DNA from: a virus | Length of the DNA stretch: 64,000 nt | Virus record (IMG/VR): IMGVR_UViG_3300037086_000360 | Location: 124,001-188,000 of that record | Direction: 5' to 3' (one strand) | Part shown: in pieces, positions 63,057-64,000 of the stretch | How positions within the stretch are numbered: the stretch's first letter is position 1 | How the letters are laid out: each line of letters starts with the position of its first letter | Notes under the pieces: generated by a model | What the model was told of the DNA's origin: nothing | Database searches by the model: none | Seen by the model: the letters and a program-made list of their open reading frames with translations, nothing else | Program-made: the position numbers and the translations under genes

Positions 63057-63210
63057 AGTATGCAGCGGGGTTAGAGTTACATCAATAGGAACCGGCGCCG
63101 TAAGGCATGTTGGTTCGAGACCAACCTCACTCAGTAATGGGTGAGTGGTGAAATTGGCAGACACACTGGTAAAAGAAAAAACTCTTTCTAGAATTCGCAT
63201 ACTATTTTAT
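63057..63210 (+). ncRNA. RNA element 6 carrying a permuted tRNA-Leu
   Basis: P1 AGTATGC/GCATACT (perfect, 63057-63063 with 63197-63203), AGCGG at 63064, P2 AGAGTT/AACTCT (perfect, 63073-63078 with 63180-63185), ACATC, ATTC. Inside: 3' half 63086-63133 with TAG-GA, ACCGG, a Leu-type variable arm CGCCGTAAGGCAT, T arm GTTGG-TTCGAGA-CCAAC, CTCACTC and A; a 5-nt linker; then 5' half 63139-63170 GGGTGAG-TG-GTGAAATTGGCAGACACA-CTGGT. Acceptor 7 of 7, anticodon stem 5 of 5 (one G-U each). Confidence 0.88.
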
Positions 63211-63242
63211 AAAGTCGCGGGAAACCGCAAAAGGAGAACAAA

Positions 63243-63509
63243 ATGTTTGACATCGTATTGGCTGCCATTTCAGCAGTCATCGCCGTCGGAGTAATCCAGT
63301 TCCTCAAGAACGTTTGGAAGACGGCTCCTCGCTGGGTATGGCAAGTCGCTCTACCAGTCCTAGTCGTTGCACTAGTATTGGTTCTGTCACTCATTCCGGC
63401 ATGGCTAGTGGTTATGCTTCTTGCTTTGGCTATTGCCCAGCTTGGGTATGAGACCATTGTCAAGTTGCTCATTAGCGTCTACCAGAAGTTTTTCCCACCA
63501 AAGGCCTAA
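63243..63509 (+). CDS. Small membrane protein, possibly holin-like
   Basis: AAAGGAGAACAAA precedes the ATG. A short N-terminal helix, a hydrophilic linker (KNVWKTAPRW) and two adjacent hydrophobic segments (QVALPVLVVALVLVLSLI, WLVVMLLALAIAQLGY), then a basic C-terminus. The topology fits small holin-like or channel proteins, but there is no lysis gene nearby. Confidence 0.68.
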   Translation: MFDIVLAAISAVIAVGVIQFLKNVWKTAPRWVWQVALPVLVVALVLVLSLIPAWLVVMLLALAIAQLGYETIVKLLISVYQKFFPPKA

Positions 63510-63520
63510 ATGATCATTTG

Positions 63521-63550
63521 AACTGGCTCCACACGGAGCCAGTTCTTTTC
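63521..63550 (+). terminator. Intrinsic terminator
   Basis: AACTGGCTCC-ACAC-GGAGCCAGTT followed by CTTTTC. A strong 10-bp stem with a weak T-tract. Confidence 0.82.
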
Positions 63551-63624
63551 TCTAATAATAGTGCCCTTCAATAAGGTTGTTGAAGGCTCGTTTTATCTCC
63601 AACGTATATCGAAGGAGGTATTAC

Positions 63625-64000
63625 GTGAAAAAAATGTTTTTGTTTTTATTGCTTTTGGTAGCATCTTTTTCTTTACTGATAATGGCCTGTCCAACGACAG
63701 CCACATTAATTTCTGGATTCGTTGTCAGCGGAGCTGCCACGACGAATGGTTTCAGCATAGATTCAACTATTCCAGCCACTATATCCATAGTGGGCCCCCC
63801 AAATCTTTCTTTAAACATTCCATCTCCACCATCAACTTCAGTCTCTTATTCAGTTCCAAATGTTCCGGCCGGAACCTATTCATTCTCCATAAATCTTTCC
63901 ACCGTTGGTACGGTTGGAACTATTGGAGTTAATGAAACCATAGGTGGAGTGCCACAGAGTTATTTTACCGTTTCTCCTGGATCTCCAAATCTTACACTCA
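63625..64000 (+). CDS. Lipoprotein, truncated by window end
   Basis: GTG 63625 has GAAGGAGGT 5 nt upstream. KKMFLFLLLLVASFSLLIMAC ends in a lipobox (IMAC). The mature part is rich in Ser, Thr, Pro and Gly with repeated short beta segments (VPNVPAGTYSF). The frame is open at 64000. It resembles the 33-36 kb lipoproteins in style but not in leader sequence. Confidence 0.75.
   Translation, partial: MKKMFLFLLLLVASFSLLIMACPTTATLISGFVVSGAATTNGFSIDSTIPATISIVGPPNLSLNIPSPPSTSVSYSVPNVPAGTYSFSINLSTVGTVGTIGVNETIGGVPQSYFTVSPGSPNLTL

Noticed and set aside
60723-63210. Permuted group I intron as the flank of the permuted tRNAs
   Set aside because: The conserved flanks are too short and lack the P7 and P3 signatures that are clear in the 51220 intron.
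1-64000. CRISPR array
   Set aside because: No series of identical repeats with uniform spacers was found on either strand; the repeated GCATATTT is only 8 nt and irregularly spaced.

Overview
The window looks like the tRNA-rich accessory region of a large tailed phage. Short genes are packed head to tail, nearly all on the + strand, with ATGA, TAATG and GTGA overlaps. There are more than 20 complete or partial tRNA genes, several free-standing homing endonucleases, many small paralogous proteins, and phage-type nucleotide and NAD genes. No virion structural genes are visible. Lipoproteins with lipoboxes and a periplasmic binding protein suggest a diderm bacterial host; the host itself cannot be named from the sequence.

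Layout. 0-13 kb: tRNA-Lys, thymidylate synthase with a GIY-YIG endonuclease, DHFR, a radical SAM enzyme, a DHH phosphoesterase, DUF4326, Nudix, GMP reductase and several tRNAs. 13-25 kb: a C39-like peptidase, small cysteine-cluster proteins, a family of 95-105 aa paralogs, an acyltransferase-like protein, a release-factor-like protein with GGM in place of GGQ, tRNAs, and nucleases inserted at tRNA genes. 26.8-32.2 kb: a host-like signalling block (branched-chain amino-acid-type binding protein, sensor kinase, receiver, hybrid kinase). 32-36.5 kb: a macro-like protein, an HNH nuclease and three tandem lipoproteins, each behind the same TTTAGA-N17-TAGAAT promoter and, for the lipoproteins, a strong terminator. 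37-50 kb: small paralogs, an ACP-like protein lacking the carrier serine, PnuC plus NadR for NAD salvage, a deoxyribosyltransferase-like protein, bacterioferritin and AMMECR1. 50-60.5 kb: a tRNA-Arg(UCU) split by a group I intron, ribosomal protein bL33, DUF4419, a ferredoxin, a methyltransferase and six tandem paralogs.

The most unusual part is 60.5-63.2 kb. Six copies of one RNA fold occur there: an outer helix P1, the conserved strand AGCGG, an inner helix P2, then (A/T)CATC; on the return strand P2', then ATTC, then P1'. P1 and P2 differ in sequence between copies but stay complementary. Two copies have short loops. Three copies carry a tRNA in circularly permuted order (3' half, short linker, 5' half), and a fourth carries a T arm and a capped partial acceptor stem. 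In two copies the acceptor strands pair over all 7 positions. An RRM protein and a Pth2-type peptidyl-tRNA hydrolase are encoded between the copies. I find no known RNA family that this matches, and regard it as the best candidate here for an undescribed system.

Other window-wide signals: five tRNAs with C instead of U at position 33, three long-variable-arm tRNAs with anticodons normally found on class I tRNAs, an AK-x-LL motif near the ends of more than twenty small proteins, and a GCATATTT motif that usually lies 18-24 nt upstream of tRNA genes. All calls come from reading the sequence; no database search or folding program was run.
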